Assembly (NCBI RefSeq): GCF_900168265.1
Contig: NZ_FVZF01000017.1
Span: forward strand, 1-64,000
Reading direction: 5' to 3'
DNA length: 64,000 nt
Origin: Salegentibacter salarius
GTDB taxonomy: Bacteria; Bacteroidota; Bacteroidia; Flavobacteriales; Flavobacteriaceae
A program made the position numbers and the translations under genes. How positions within the stretch are numbered: the first letter of the stretch is position 1; every line of letters starts with the position of its first letter. Under the pieces are notes generated by a model. That model did no database searches and had not been told where the DNA came from. It saw only the letters and a program-made list of their open reading frames with translations. Positions 9,414 to 20,018 of the stretch are shown here, piece by piece.

Positions 9414-10421
9414 ATGGTTAAAGTCGGCTTAATAGGTGCTGGAAAAATGGGAATATCTCATTTATCAATTTTAGGGGCCCATCCAGATGTACAGGTAGTT
9501 GGTGTATGTGATACATCTAAACTTGTTCTTAGTGCACTGGAAAAATATAGTAAGTTTAAATGTTATACTGATTATCTTAAGATGGTAGAAAAGGAAAAGC
9601 CAGATGCGGTATTTGTGGCTACTCCTACTAAATTTCATTTTGATTTTGTAAAAGAACTTTTAGCAAGGAATATTCATGTTTTTGTTGAAAAACCATTCTG
9701 TCTTACAGAAGAACAGGGAATGGAACTGACTTCTATGACATCAGAGAGAAATTTAGTGAATCAGGTAGGATATCATAACAAATTTGTAGGCACTTTTAGA
9801 GAAGTGAAAAAGTTAGTAAAAGATGGGGCTATAGGAGAAGTTAATCATTTTATGGGAGAGGCTTACGGCCCTGTGGTTACTAAGAAAAAAGAAGGAACCT
9901 GGCGTTCTAATCCTTCTGAAGGTGGTGGGTGTTTAATGGATTACGCATCTCACGTAATAGATCTTATTAATGATATTCTTTCCCCAATTACGGCTTCTAA
10001 AGGCAGTATCCTAAAATCTATATATTCCAAAAGGGTAGATGATGCAGTATATTCTCTACTAGAACTTTCTGATAAAACTACCGGTATGCTTTCTGTAAAT
10101 TGGAGTGATGAGACCTATAGAAAAATGTCCACTTCAATTACTATAAATGGAGATAAGGGTAAAATTATTTCAGATGCAAATGAACTGAAGGTATACTTTA
10201 AAGAAGATCATTGTCCAGAAGGTTATTCTAAAGGCTGGAACGTGAAATACGTAACAGATTTGACCCCTCAGGTAGATTTTTATCTAAGAGGAGAAGAGTA
10301 CTCGGCACAGGTTGATTATTTTATAAATGCCGTTATCGGAAATGTTCCGAATAACATAAACAATTTTCAAAGTGCCTGGCTTACCGATAGAGCTATTTCA
10401 ATAATAAAGAATCAAAAGTAA
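9414..10421 (+). CDS. Gfo/Idh/MocA-family NAD(P)-dependent oxidoreductase
   Basis: The Rossmann domain starts KVGLIGAGKMGISHL (residues 3-17, GxGxxG), and EKP at 92-94 carries the catalytic or cofactor-positioning lysine of the family. The C-terminal alpha/beta domain begins near 125. At 335 residues it is the usual size. In surface-polysaccharide loci such enzymes oxidise or reduce nucleotide sugars or deoxysugars, for example WlbA-type UDP-GlcNAcA 3-dehydrogenase. The end lies 7 bases before the next gene, so the two are probably a functional pair. The actual substrate is not evident. Confidence 0.88.
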   Translation: MVKVGLIGAGKMGISHLSILGAHPDVQVVGVCDTSKLVLSALEKYSKFKCYTDYLKMVEKEKPDAVFVATPTKFHFDFVKELLARNIHVFVEKPFCLTEEQGMELTSMTSERNLVNQVGYHNKFVGTFREVKKLVKDGAIGEVNHFMGEAYGPVVTKKKEGTWRSNPSEGGGCLMDYASHVIDLINDILSPITASKGSILKSIYSKRVDDAVYSLLELSDKTTGMLSVNWSDETYRKMSTSITINGDKGKIISDANELKVYFKEDHCPEGYSKGWNVKYVTDLTPQVDFYLRGEEYSAQVDYFINAVIGNVPNNINNFQSAWLTDRAISIIKNQK

Positions 10422-10428
10422 AAATAGG

Positions 10429-11298
10429 ATGGAAAGAATATTATACGGAGACAATCAGTTTTTTGCGGTTAATCATATCTCCGACGCAAAATCTATGGCT
10501 CAGTCTATTAAATTTAAAAGTGATGAAGCTATTATAAGAACTTTAGATTATGCTATTGAAGCTGGTATTAATACCTTCATGTGTACCACTCATGATAGGA
10601 TAGCGAGGATATGTAATGTGATAAGAGCAAATCCCGGTAAATATAAAGACTTCAAAATCTATCCCTGTATGCCTTACGCTCACAAATATGCAAACGCAGT
10701 AACCGAATTAGGAATACAAGGTACAATTAAACAATATGTTCCCGGAAACCTTTTTGGCACTATGTTTAAAGGAGGAATGGCAGTTGTATCTAAAGACTTT
10801 CTAAAGATTATGGAGCTTCTTATAGATGCTGAAATGAAAATGTTTAAAGGGATTAATACTCCGGTAATTTTTCTTCAAAATGTAATTACAGATTTACTTC
10901 TGGGCTTAGGAATGGTAGAGGTATTGAAAGGTTTTCACGATTATATCTTGAAAAAGTATTATGCTGAACCCGGATTTATAACCATGAATATGCCCAAGCT
11001 ATTGGATACACTTGAAGGGGCAGGAATAAATAATCCTATTATTTGCTTTTCGATGAATAAGGTAAATTTCAGAATGTCTGGGGGAAAGGATCTATATGAA
11101 GAAACGCTGAAAACGCGAAAATTAAGAGCTATCACAATGCAAGTTTTAGGTGGCGGAGCAATTCCTCCTAAAGAAGCTTTAGAATATATCTCCAAATTGC
11201 CGAATGTGGAATCTATTCTTTTTGGAGCTTCCTCAAAAGCTAATATTGAGAATACAGTTCATAATATTAGAAATTTTGATAAGGAAAAAATCAGCTGA
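10429..11298 (+). CDS. Uncharacterised TIM-barrel-like (aldo/keto reductase-like) protein
   Basis: A 289-residue protein of a kind found in polysaccharide clusters but without known function. The alternation of strands and helices, AIEAGINTFMCTTHDR near 43-58, MQVLGGGAIPP near 236-246 and the C-terminal LFGASSKANIENTV resemble the aldo/keto reductase barrel end. The usual catalytic D-Y-K-H set is not recognisable. It is the last gene of the plus-strand operon, 7 bases after the Gfo/Idh/MocA gene, which suggests both work on one nucleotide sugar. It could equally be a non-redox barrel. Confidence 0.6.
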   Translation: MERILYGDNQFFAVNHISDAKSMAQSIKFKSDEAIIRTLDYAIEAGINTFMCTTHDRIARICNVIRANPGKYKDFKIYPCMPYAHKYANAVTELGIQGTIKQYVPGNLFGTMFKGGMAVVSKDFLKIMELLIDAEMKMFKGINTPVIFLQNVITDLLLGLGMVEVLKGFHDYILKKYYAEPGFITMNMPKLLDTLEGAGINNPIICFSMNKVNFRMSGGKDLYEETLKTRKLRAITMQVLGGGAIPPKEALEYISKLPNVESILFGASSKANIENTVHNIRNFDKEKIS

Positions 11299-11356
11299 AT
11301 TTTTATTAAACAAATACCGCCAGATATGTCTTAATTAAAGTGGAGAAATTATTAAA

Positions 11357-12211
11357 CTAATATGCGCCAGGTTTTACCTCATCATAACTGCTGTTTTCGT
11401 TACCGACTCTAACTTCATCATAATAAATTACTTTTTGGGAAGAAGCGCTTCCCCAATTCCATTTATAAACACCAAATTTGAAATACGGATACGCATCATC
11501 ATTATAAGAATTGGGCATATTTTGTCTGTCAATAACCTTTTCACCATTCATCCATACTTCCAGTATCCCGGTGTTGGTGTGGGAGTATTTGATATGTACA
11601 ACCCAATCAATCCATTCGTTTTTTGGGATGGGTCCCAGGTCTAAGTATTCCAAACCATCAGAGTAACCACTGTCCATAATTTTATCAGCATCCCACCTGG
11701 CCATCCATTTAATTCTACCATCACCAGTTAGTAAAGTATTTGAAGGACTTCTATCTACATGCTCGCCTTCATCTGCCTGGTCATGCCATTGCCCAATTAC
11801 CTCTCCTGTAGAGCCTGATGTATAGGAGTCTGGGAAATATTGGGAAAAGCCATACCATCCTTCTTCGCATGCTGTACTTTGTGCCTGGGACATTTCAGTT
11901 CTATGGCCGCCCCATATTTTAGGATCACTCTTATTAATCTCGAACCGGCCTGCTGTTGTTCCTTCTCTTTTTATACTTTCTTCTAGTTGAAAGCTATGAT
12001 CTGTAGCATGCTCTAAATAAAAATCGCCAGCTTGTGGGTCATCCTTCAGATCGGGGTTTTCGAAAGTTTCTACTAAGATTAAATTTTTGGTATTCCGCTC
12101 TTCTAAAGGAGGTTCAGGAGTGGTTTGAAACTGTTTCTCTTCCACAGCATAATGATAGTTTCCAGAGAAAGCAGAAGTTGAAAAAAGTAATATGTAAAGG
12201 ATATATTTCAT
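11357..12211 (-). CDS. Secreted polysaccharide lyase (PL20-like domain), short copy
   Basis: A 284-residue protein with a signal peptide (MKYILYILLFSTSAFSG, cleavage near 16-18) and a concanavalin-like polysaccharide-lyase domain (Pfam Polysacc_lyase type) from about residue 45 to the end. Diagnostic stretches are GHRTEMSQ, WYGFSQYFPDSY, GQWHDQ and GIWKGHRTE-like surroundings, as in glucuronan lyase-type beta-jelly-rolls. It is nearly identical at DNA level to the domain in the neighbouring gene 12571-13734, but lacks that gene's DUF4377 tail and lipobox. It ends right after the domain. It probably cuts an acidic polysaccharide, perhaps the one made by the adjacent operon. Confidence 0.75.
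   Translation of the reverse strand: MKYILYILLFSTSAFSGNYHYAVEEKQFQTTPEPPLEERNTKNLILVETFENPDLKDDPQAGDFYLEHATDHSFQLEESIKREGTTAGRFEINKSDPKIWGGHRTEMSQAQSTACEEGWYGFSQYFPDSYTSGSTGEVIGQWHDQADEGEHVDRSPSNTLLTGDGRIKWMARWDADKIMDSGYSDGLEYLDLGPIPKNEWIDWVVHIKYSHTNTGILEVWMNGEKVIDRQNMPNSYNDDAYPYFKFGVYKWNWGSASSQKVIYYDEVRVGNENSSYDEVKPGAY
11371..12088 (-). repeat. Direct repeat, copy 1 (lyase domain)
   Basis: About 718 bases that align without gaps, at an offset of 1499, to 12870-13587. Identity is near-complete in the first 500 bases and drops towards the N-terminal coding part. This is the duplicated lyase domain; it offers a target for recombination that would delete the segment between the copies. Confidence 0.85.
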
Positions 12212-12223
12212 TATACTATAAAT

Positions 12224-12247
12224 ATAAGAATTGTTATTAATTCTTAT
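12224..12247. promoter_or_regulatory. 9-base perfect inverted repeat upstream of the short lyase gene
   Basis: ATAAGAATT, six bases, AATTCTTAT lies 13 to 36 bases before the lyase ATG. Half of it (ATAAGAATTGTTA) recurs at about 13901-13913 in front of the leader remnant. It could be an operator or a 5'-UTR hairpin; no regulator is known. Confidence 0.35.
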
Positions 12248-12494
12248 GATCCTAATAATATAAACTGTAACATTTAAAATCCTTATAGGACTAGTTTACT
12301 CTACCTCACCGTAAATACTGTTTGCGGAAACAATCCTGGCTACATCATAGAAGTTCGTCTTTGGTAAGTAGGGGTTTTCAATCCCAGTTAGAAATCCAAA
12401 TTACCAATGTGCCTAATAAAAAAGCTCAGATACAAATTTTTATCGACCTTACTATAATAAGTGTTTTTGGGTAAATTTAATTGGAAGTATTTAG

Positions 12495-12540
12495 GTTCGC
12501 AAAAACCGGTACTGTGAAAATCAGTACCGGTTTTTCGAAC
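12495..12540 (-). terminator. Rho-independent terminator after the long lyase gene
   Basis: GTTCG, AAAAACCGGTACTG, a loop of seven bases and CAGTACCGGTTTTT, CGAAC form an almost perfect stem of about 19 pairs, 31 bases downstream of the lyase stop. The stem is symmetric, so it may stop transcription both ways. Confidence 0.8.
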
Positions 12541-12570
12541 CATTATAATATGTTGATTAATTATATCGGG

Positions 12571-13734
12571 TTATTGCGCTTCTTTGGATACGATTTCTAC
12601 CAGCTCGTATTTAATAGAAGAGCCACCTAAAGGAGTATTTTCCGCTTCTGTTTTTTTTACTTCGAGCCCGTATACAAAACCGGGTTCATAAGTGAAACCT
12701 TCAATGCTGTTTGAAAAGTAGAAATTTTCCCAGTTTTCTGTACCTATCATATTACCTTCTTGAACAAGCAAGCAGGTTCCTTCCATTTCTCCAACGCAAC
12801 TTACAGTATAGCTGTTTACCATCATGTTAATCTTAGATTCTGGCAGTACTACTTCTTCCGAACCTCTAGGTTTTACCTCATCATAACTGCTATTTTCGGT
12901 ACCGATTCTAACTTCATCATAATAAATTACTTTTTGGGAAGAAGCGCTTCCCCAATTCCATTTATAAACACCAAATTTGAAATACGGATACGCATCATCA
13001 TTATAAGAATTGGGCATATTTTGTCTGTCAATAACCTTTTCACCATTCATCCACACTTCCAGTATCCCGGTGTTGGTGTGGGAGTACTTGATATGTACAA
13101 CCCAATCAATCCATTCGTTTTTCGGGATAGGTCCCAGATCTATATATTCCAGCCCATCAGAGTAACCACTGTCCATTATTTTATCAGCGTCCCATCTGGC
13201 CATCCATTTAATTCTACCATCACCAGTTAGTAAAGTATTTGAAGGACTTCTATCTACATGCTCACCTTCATCTGCCTGGTCATGCCATTGCCCAATTACC
13301 TCTCCGGTAGAACCTGATTTATAGGAGTCGGGGAAATATTGTGAAAAGCCATACCATCCTTCTGCACGTGCTGTACTTTGTGCCTGGGACATTTCAGTTC
13401 TGTGGCCTCCCCATATTTTAGAATCACTTTTTTTAATCTCAAATCTACCTGCCTGTGAGCCTTCTTTTACAATATTTTCCTCGATATTGAAGCTGTGATT
13501 TTCAGCGTGTTCTAGGTAAAAATCGCCAGCTTGTGGATTATTATTAAGATCGGGATTTTCAAAGGTTTCTGTGTAAATTAAATTAGCTGGATCTCTGTTT
13601 AAAGCCGGCTCAGATTCTAAATTCATAGATTCCGGGGTGTCAGAGGAAGTGGGTTGTTGCTCTAATATAGCATCCTCATTATCTGGAGAACAAGCAAATA
13701 TTGCTAAAAGTAATATATAAAAGAATTTTTTCAT
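12571..13734 (-). CDS. Polysaccharide lyase (PL20-like) lipoprotein with C-terminal DUF4377 domain
   Basis: A 387-residue lipoprotein: MKKFFYILLLAIFAC has a lipobox with Cys15, so it is probably anchored to the outer membrane. The lyase domain at about 48-293 is nearly the same as that of 11357-12211. Residues about 296-387 (VNSYTVSCVGEMEGTCLLVQ, FSNSIEGFTYEPGFVYGLEV, SSIKYELVEIVSK) match DUF4377, a small domain of Bacteroidota lipoproteins with unknown role. Between signal and domain is an acidic Ser/Pro linker. It likely depolymerises an acidic glycan at the cell surface. The tandem copy suggests recent duplication. Confidence 0.78.
   Translation of the reverse strand: MKKFFYILLLAIFACSPDNEDAILEQQPTSSDTPESMNLESEPALNRDPANLIYTETFENPDLNNNPQAGDFYLEHAENHSFNIEENIVKEGSQAGRFEIKKSDSKIWGGHRTEMSQAQSTARAEGWYGFSQYFPDSYKSGSTGEVIGQWHDQADEGEHVDRSPSNTLLTGDGRIKWMARWDADKIMDSGYSDGLEYIDLGPIPKNEWIDWVVHIKYSHTNTGILEVWMNGEKVIDRQNMPNSYNDDAYPYFKFGVYKWNWGSASSQKVIYYDEVRIGTENSSYDEVKPRGSEEVVLPESKINMMVNSYTVSCVGEMEGTCLLVQEGNMIGTENWENFYFSNSIEGFTYEPGFVYGLEVKKTEAENTPLGGSSIKYELVEIVSKEAQ
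12870..13587 (-). repeat. Direct repeat, copy 2 (lyase domain)
   Basis: Partner of 11371-12088. Differences are mostly third-position changes, for example near 13135-13150 and 13305-13330. A few coding differences exist, such as an Ala-Arg versus Cys-Glu change before the WYGFSQYF motif. Confidence 0.85.
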
Positions 13735-13747
13735 TATAATAAAATTT

Positions 13748-13913
13748 AATTATTGTTATTTATTTTGTTAATAGTAAGCAGTGAAAATTGCATTGTTTGT
13801 ATTGAATTTTTTCGCTAAGAGCGTATAGTTGTTATTCGGCGAACGTGGAGATTTTGTAAAAAGTAATATGTAAAGGAATGTTTTCATTATAATATGATAT
13901 AAGAATTGTTAGC
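13748..13913 (-). pseudogene. Leader remnant of a third lyase copy
   Basis: From ATG at 13887 the minus strand reads MKTFLYILLFTKSP and stops after about 39 codons. The first nine residues and the DNA around them, with the upstream ATAAGAATTGTTA, match the start of the short lyase gene (12180-12235). No lyase domain follows. This is best explained by duplication and internal deletion. The upstream part of this remnant now provides the last codons of the gene at 13887-14402. Confidence 0.55.
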
Positions 13914-14402
13914 TATTTTTCTAATAATACCACCGGTATAAACTTCATCGTTTCCAATGCTACTATAACCACCCGTCTTACCGTTGATTATAACAATTGA
14001 AGTTTCGTTTACTGTTAAGGTAGTATCGTGTGCCTCCAAATTGACCTCTCCAACTTGCATTGCTGAAAATCCAAAATTTATGGTAAAAGTAGTATCTACC
14101 TCTTCCTGGGGATAGATTTCGGGTGCACCACTTAAACTCCAGTATTCTCCATCAAAATCATAGGCGACATTGATATCCCAACCTTTTGGAGATCCAGTTG
14201 TGGCAATTTCCTCCTCATAATGAGATGAATAATAAATCTGGCCTATGGAATAGGACAGACTTCCCTCTGCGCTAGAAATATTAACGCCGGCTACATTAAT
14301 TGAGGAGTGTAAGTTTTTAGTTTTGGAGTTTTTCTTTTGTGACTTCTGGCATTGGCATAGTAGGGGCGTTAGTACAAAAAGTACTGGAATAAAGAATTTC
14401 AT
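13887..14402 (-). CDS. Exported protein of unknown function
   Basis: A 171-residue protein with a signal peptide (MKFFIPVLFVLTPLLCQC); two cysteines at 16 and 18 follow the hydrophobic core but the lipobox is poor. The mature part has SAEGSLSYSIGQIYYSS (about 43-60), a pattern common at the start of beta-rich Bacteroidota surface proteins, and later beta-strand-like repeats (VNLEAHDTTLTVNETSIVIING). The last residues are encoded by DNA homologous to the lyase upstream region, so the original C-terminus may have been replaced. I do not recognise a family; a surface-adhesin or matrix role is only a guess. Confidence 0.55.
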   Translation of the reverse strand: MKFFIPVLFVLTPLLCQCQKSQKKNSKTKNLHSSINVAGVNISSAEGSLSYSIGQIYYSSHYEEEIATTGSPKGWDINVAYDFDGEYWSLSGAPEIYPQEEVDTTFTINFGFSAMQVGEVNLEAHDTTLTVNETSIVIINGKTGGYSSIGNDEVYTGGIIRKIANNSYIIL

Positions 14403-14877
14403 ATGAGTGTAGGGATAGGGGCATTCAACTATATTTTTTTGTGAATAATTTTGTCGCGAAACTAATTATTAGAATCGATAAAACAAGCAATTCAATCGTC
14501 TAAGAACACTCTTAAGGTCTAAAAATCAATTTTTTATGAAATTTGTAAGAGAATACTTATAAATTGATATGGTAGATAATAGTCAATATTATGCCAAGAA
14601 GATAAGCCTTATCTTCAATAAATGGAGACGTAGTAATTATAGGCTAAATGCGAATAATTTTTAATCAGCAGGTTAAAGTCTCGAGTGCGAAAAGAATAAT
14701 AATTGTGTAGATTTTTGAACTTAACCGTGCATAATATCCCCACAAAATTTAAAAGTCTTATATCGCTTTTGAAGAAACATCTTACACCAAAAGGTAGTTT
14801 GTGCCCTTAGAAAGACTTTCAAATTTTTGATATTTTAAAAGAAGAAATAGAAAAAAGAAAGTTACTGGTGTGAAAGA
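14403..14877. other. 475-base AT-rich gap
   Basis: No convincing gene. A 31-codon frame at 14569-14664 (+) starts MVDNSQYYAKKISLIFNKW but has no visible context or homology that I recognise. No strong hairpin is apparent. The region probably holds the promoter of the minus-strand gene at 13887-14402. Confidence 0.5.
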
Positions 14878-15375
14878 TTAAAATAAACCTTCAAAACTTT
14901 TTAAATCAGAATTAAACCTATAAATAAGTTTCTCCTCATTTTCTGAGTTGTAACACCTGTCCAGTAGGATCATACCCAACCGCTTACCTTCATACTCGAG
15001 GATAAAATCAAAGGGATAATCTTCGTGAAAAATTTTATTGCATTTTTCCAGGGCTATAGAAAGTTTTATCGAATCAAGGGGTAATTCTAATTTTTTAGAG
15101 AGAACGGTTTTTATAATTTGAGTAGGGGATATAGTTTTCTCGTCTTCCAGAATACTACTTATACTTGAATTTGCGGATTGAGGTAAACTTTGGGGTTTAG
15201 AAACCAATCTTTTCCAAAATGCAGTTAGATTGCTAAAATTACTTTTGGTTTTGCTACCGGATTTTGGGAAATCTATAGGTAATTTATCCTTTTGAGTTTG
15301 CAGAAGCAAATCATCATCATTAAGTAAAGAAGAGTAGGGGGTAGATTTATCTACCATTTGGGGGTCGAATTTCAT
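14878..15375 (-). CDS. Hypothetical protein, 165 residues
   Basis: No signal peptide or membrane segment is seen. The first half is polar and low-complexity (rich in Ser, Lys, Asp and Leu, residues 1-90). The second half (about 90-165) looks folded, with helix IIKTVLSKKLELPLDSIKLSIALEKCNKIF and strands FDFILEYEGKRLGMILLDRCY. It resembles no family I can name. It stands alone, with gaps of about 475 and 324 bases on its sides. The strand-helix C-terminal part could be a restriction-like or nuclease-fold fragment, but no catalytic motif supports this. Confidence 0.5.
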   Translation of the reverse strand: MKFDPQMVDKSTPYSSLLNDDDLLLQTQKDKLPIDFPKSGSKTKSNFSNLTAFWKRLVSKPQSLPQSANSSISSILEDEKTISPTQIIKTVLSKKLELPLDSIKLSIALEKCNKIFHEDYPFDFILEYEGKRLGMILLDRCYNSENEEKLIYRFNSDLKSFEGLF

Positions 15376-15699
15376 TGTTTTTTATCTCTTTTCAAATAAG
15401 AATATACAAAAAAATAGCAATATTAATTTATTTTATGATTATTAATGAAATTACGAATTTTTTTTAAACAGTTCCTCGTATTTTTTTATACTCAAGAAAG
15501 TTGTTTGAAATTCATACAATTATTGATAAATAATAAATAGCAATTAAAACATGCACCAGGCAAATTTAAATTAATTTGATATGAAATGACCTGGAATATT
15601 TATTATAAAATAAAAATATTTTGAATTAGGTTGTACATCTATAAAAAAAGCAGCCATACTTTCTGGCTGCTTTTAAACTATAGGGCTTTTTACTTTATG
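15376..15699. other. 324-base gap between katG and the hypothetical gene
   Basis: Very AT-rich. It contains the katG terminator at 15644-15676 and probably the promoter of the minus-strand hypothetical gene. No other feature was found. Confidence 0.6.
15644..15676 (-). terminator. Rho-independent terminator of katG
   Basis: On the minus strand AGCAGCC, a nine-base loop and GGCTGCT is followed by a run of seven T. It lies about 25-50 bases after the katG stop. Confidence 0.88.
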
Positions 15700-17967
<2,268 letters not shown>

Positions 17968-18207
17968 TTAGTGGTTTAATATTCTAAAAATACTATAATT
18001 TTTTCTTATAGGTTTTTAACTTTTATACTAAATAACTATAGTGATTAGGCAAAAACTATGGAGGTATAAATCCATGATTTCGTAAATAGTTAAAAGTGTG
18101 ATTATTATAGTTTGCACCCCCCATTTTTATCGATTAAAATAGACTAACTTTAAGTGATTTCAACTCAGTTAGAAATAATCGATTGAGGTTTTAAAATAAA
18201 TTTTCAA

Positions 18208-18861
18208 TTGGGGACTGGAAATATTTTATCGGATAGAAATGCAGTTGTTATCGTAGCGCACCCAGATGATGAAACATTATGGTGTGGCGGTACTATCTTA
18301 ACTCATTCTTTATTCAACTGGTTTGTGATCTCTCTTTCCCGTGGGGATGATCCCGAAAGAGCCCCAAAATTCTATCGGTGCCTAAAAATTTTAAACGCTA
18401 CCGGTGTTATGGATACTTTAGATGATGGGCCTGAACAAACTCCCTTAGCTATAGAAGTAATAAAGAAAGGAATTCTGGATTTATTACCTGAATTAAATTT
18501 TGATTTGATCATAACACATAACCCTACGGGAGAATATACCCGGCATTTAAGACACGAAGAAGTAAGCCGCGCTGTGCTTGAGTTATGGTACGAAAAGAAG
18601 ATTTCTACAAAGGAACTTTGGACTTTCGCTTATGAAGACGGAAAAAAAGAATATTTCCCGAGAGCCGAAGAAAAAGCTTATCAATTTCCGTTACCGGAAA
18701 AAATATGGAAACAAAAGTATGCTCTTATTACCGAAACCTACGGATTTCCACCTGGCGGTTTTGAAGCTAAAACGACACCTAAAATAGAGGCTTACTGGAA
18801 ATTTAAGAATCCAGGAAAGGCTTATGATTGGTTACAACAAGGTGGTAGATTAAAACAATAA
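18208..18861 (+). CDS. PIG-L/LmbE-family deacetylase
   Basis: A zinc-dependent de-N-acetylase-like enzyme of 217 residues. AHPDDE (17-22) supplies two metal ligands and the catalytic Asp, and the second histidine motif RHLRHEEV near 112-119 supplies another ligand. The frame has no ATG before the first motif; TTG at 18208 gives a sensible N-terminus but is a weak call. It lies 6 bases before a glycosyltransferase gene, so it is the first gene of the 18208-24819 carbohydrate operon. Family members remove acetyl groups from amino sugars of glycoconjugates or glycolipids. Confidence 0.87.
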   Translation: MGTGNILSDRNAVVIVAHPDDETLWCGGTILTHSLFNWFVISLSRGDDPERAPKFYRCLKILNATGVMDTLDDGPEQTPLAIEVIKKGILDLLPELNFDLIITHNPTGEYTRHLRHEEVSRAVLELWYEKKISTKELWTFAYEDGKKEYFPRAEEKAYQFPLPEKIWKQKYALITETYGFPPGGFEAKTTPKIEAYWKFKNPGKAYDWLQQGGRLKQ

Positions 18862-18867
18862 TAGAAG

Positions 18868-20010
18868 ATGAAAATATTGGTGCTTTACGATTACCCTCCC
18901 TCACCGGGCGGGCTGGCTACGCAAGGAGACTTATTATATAAAGGCCTTCTTGAGTTGGGTGTAGACGCCCATGCAGTTCATTTTGAATCAGCTCAGGAGA
19001 AGGAGTGGTACTATCGTTGGTTTAAGCCCGATGTTGTGGTAGGAATTGGTTATTGGGGCCATACCCCGGAACTTATTCTTCATCCACAAAGTCATGGGGT
19101 ATTGCCAGTACCCTGGTTAGTGGCTGATGGATATATTGCCAATTATCAAGAAGTTTTGAACAAACTACCACTTATTCTGGTAACTTCAAATTGGGTGAAA
19201 GAAATGTATGTGCGTGATGGTATAAACCCTGAAAATATTGAAGTTTTACCCGTGGGTTGTAATACCGATTCTTTTATTCCTTTTAATAAGAATGATCCTA
19301 AAATTGTGGCGGTTCGGGAAGCTTTGGGGATTTCACCTGATCAACTAATGATCCTTACCGTAGGTGGCGATGCCGCTTCTAAAGGTGCGAGAGAAGTAAT
19401 GGAGGCACTCGCCTTAATTGATGATAGTTCGCTTAATTGGAAATATGTATGTAAAGTATGGCCTCAACCGCGCACTAGAGCTCAAAACCTTCTAGATATG
19501 GAATTAGCTGAAAAACTGGGTCTCGACAAAAAGATCTTTTACGCTACAAATACCATTTCCCGCAATTTTGTTCCTTACCTGATAGGTGCCTGTGATATTT
19601 ATGCGGCTCCATCAAGACTTGAAGGCTTTGGAATGCCACAGGTAGAAGCTGGAGCTTGTGGAAAACCGGTTTTAGGAATAAATGCCATGGGAATGCTAGA
19701 TACGCTTATCCACGATAAAACAGCTTTCCTGGCAGAAGTTGCAGAAAAAATTATTGCTAAAGAAGTGGTTTTAGGGAAGGAGTCTGGATTTGAGAAAAAT
19801 CATAAAATCATTTTTGATACCCCGCGTACGGTTGATTACCGTGCAGATGTTCAGGATATAGCGAAGTATCTATCTAGGCTGATGAAGGATGAATCTTTAA
19901 GAAATAAGATGGGAGAAGAAGGAAGAAAGCGGGTTGTGGAGAACTTCGATTACAGGGTAGTGGCAAAAAGGTTTTTGCAAATCCTGGAGAACAAAATAGG
20001 GATAGGTTAA
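18868..20010 (+). CDS. Family 4 glycosyltransferase
   Basis: A 380-residue GT-B enzyme. The N-terminal loop MKILVLYDYPPSPGGLATQG is the glycine-rich start of GT4, LVTSNWVKEMYVRDGI marks the interdomain region, and the donor-binding half has TVGGDAASKGAREV and PSRLEGFGMPQVEAGACGKPV with the EX7E-type acids. It is preceded by the PIG-L gene and followed by a GH100-like gene after 8 bases. It is probably cytoplasmic and makes a glycoside processed by the neighbouring enzymes. The substrate is unknown. Confidence 0.9.
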   Translation: MKILVLYDYPPSPGGLATQGDLLYKGLLELGVDAHAVHFESAQEKEWYYRWFKPDVVVGIGYWGHTPELILHPQSHGVLPVPWLVADGYIANYQEVLNKLPLILVTSNWVKEMYVRDGINPENIEVLPVGCNTDSFIPFNKNDPKIVAVREALGISPDQLMILTVGGDAASKGAREVMEALALIDDSSLNWKYVCKVWPQPRTRAQNLLDMELAEKLGLDKKIFYATNTISRNFVPYLIGACDIYAAPSRLEGFGMPQVEAGACGKPVLGINAMGMLDTLIHDKTAFLAEVAEKIIAKEVVLGKESGFEKNHKIIFDTPRTVDYRADVQDIAKYLSRLMKDESLRNKMGEEGRKRVVENFDYRVVAKRFLQILENKIGIG

Positions 20011-20018
20011 AATTTTAA

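Larger units (their letters stand above)
12212..12570. other. Gap between the tandem lyase genes, with a gene-end fragment and a terminator
   Basis: Besides the inverted repeat at 12224-12247 and the terminator at 12495-12540, the minus strand at 12296-12400 reads as 34 codons ending in TAA, with the translation ending NFYDVARIVSANSIYGEVE. This looks like the C-terminus of a lost gene. I cannot name the family. Nothing else is seen. Confidence 0.4.

Noticed and set aside
12760-13230. A 156-codon plus-strand frame within the long lyase gene
   Set aside because: The opposite strand holds a full lyase domain matching its neighbour, so this is an antisense shadow; it recurs as a shorter frame in the other copy because the DNA is duplicated.
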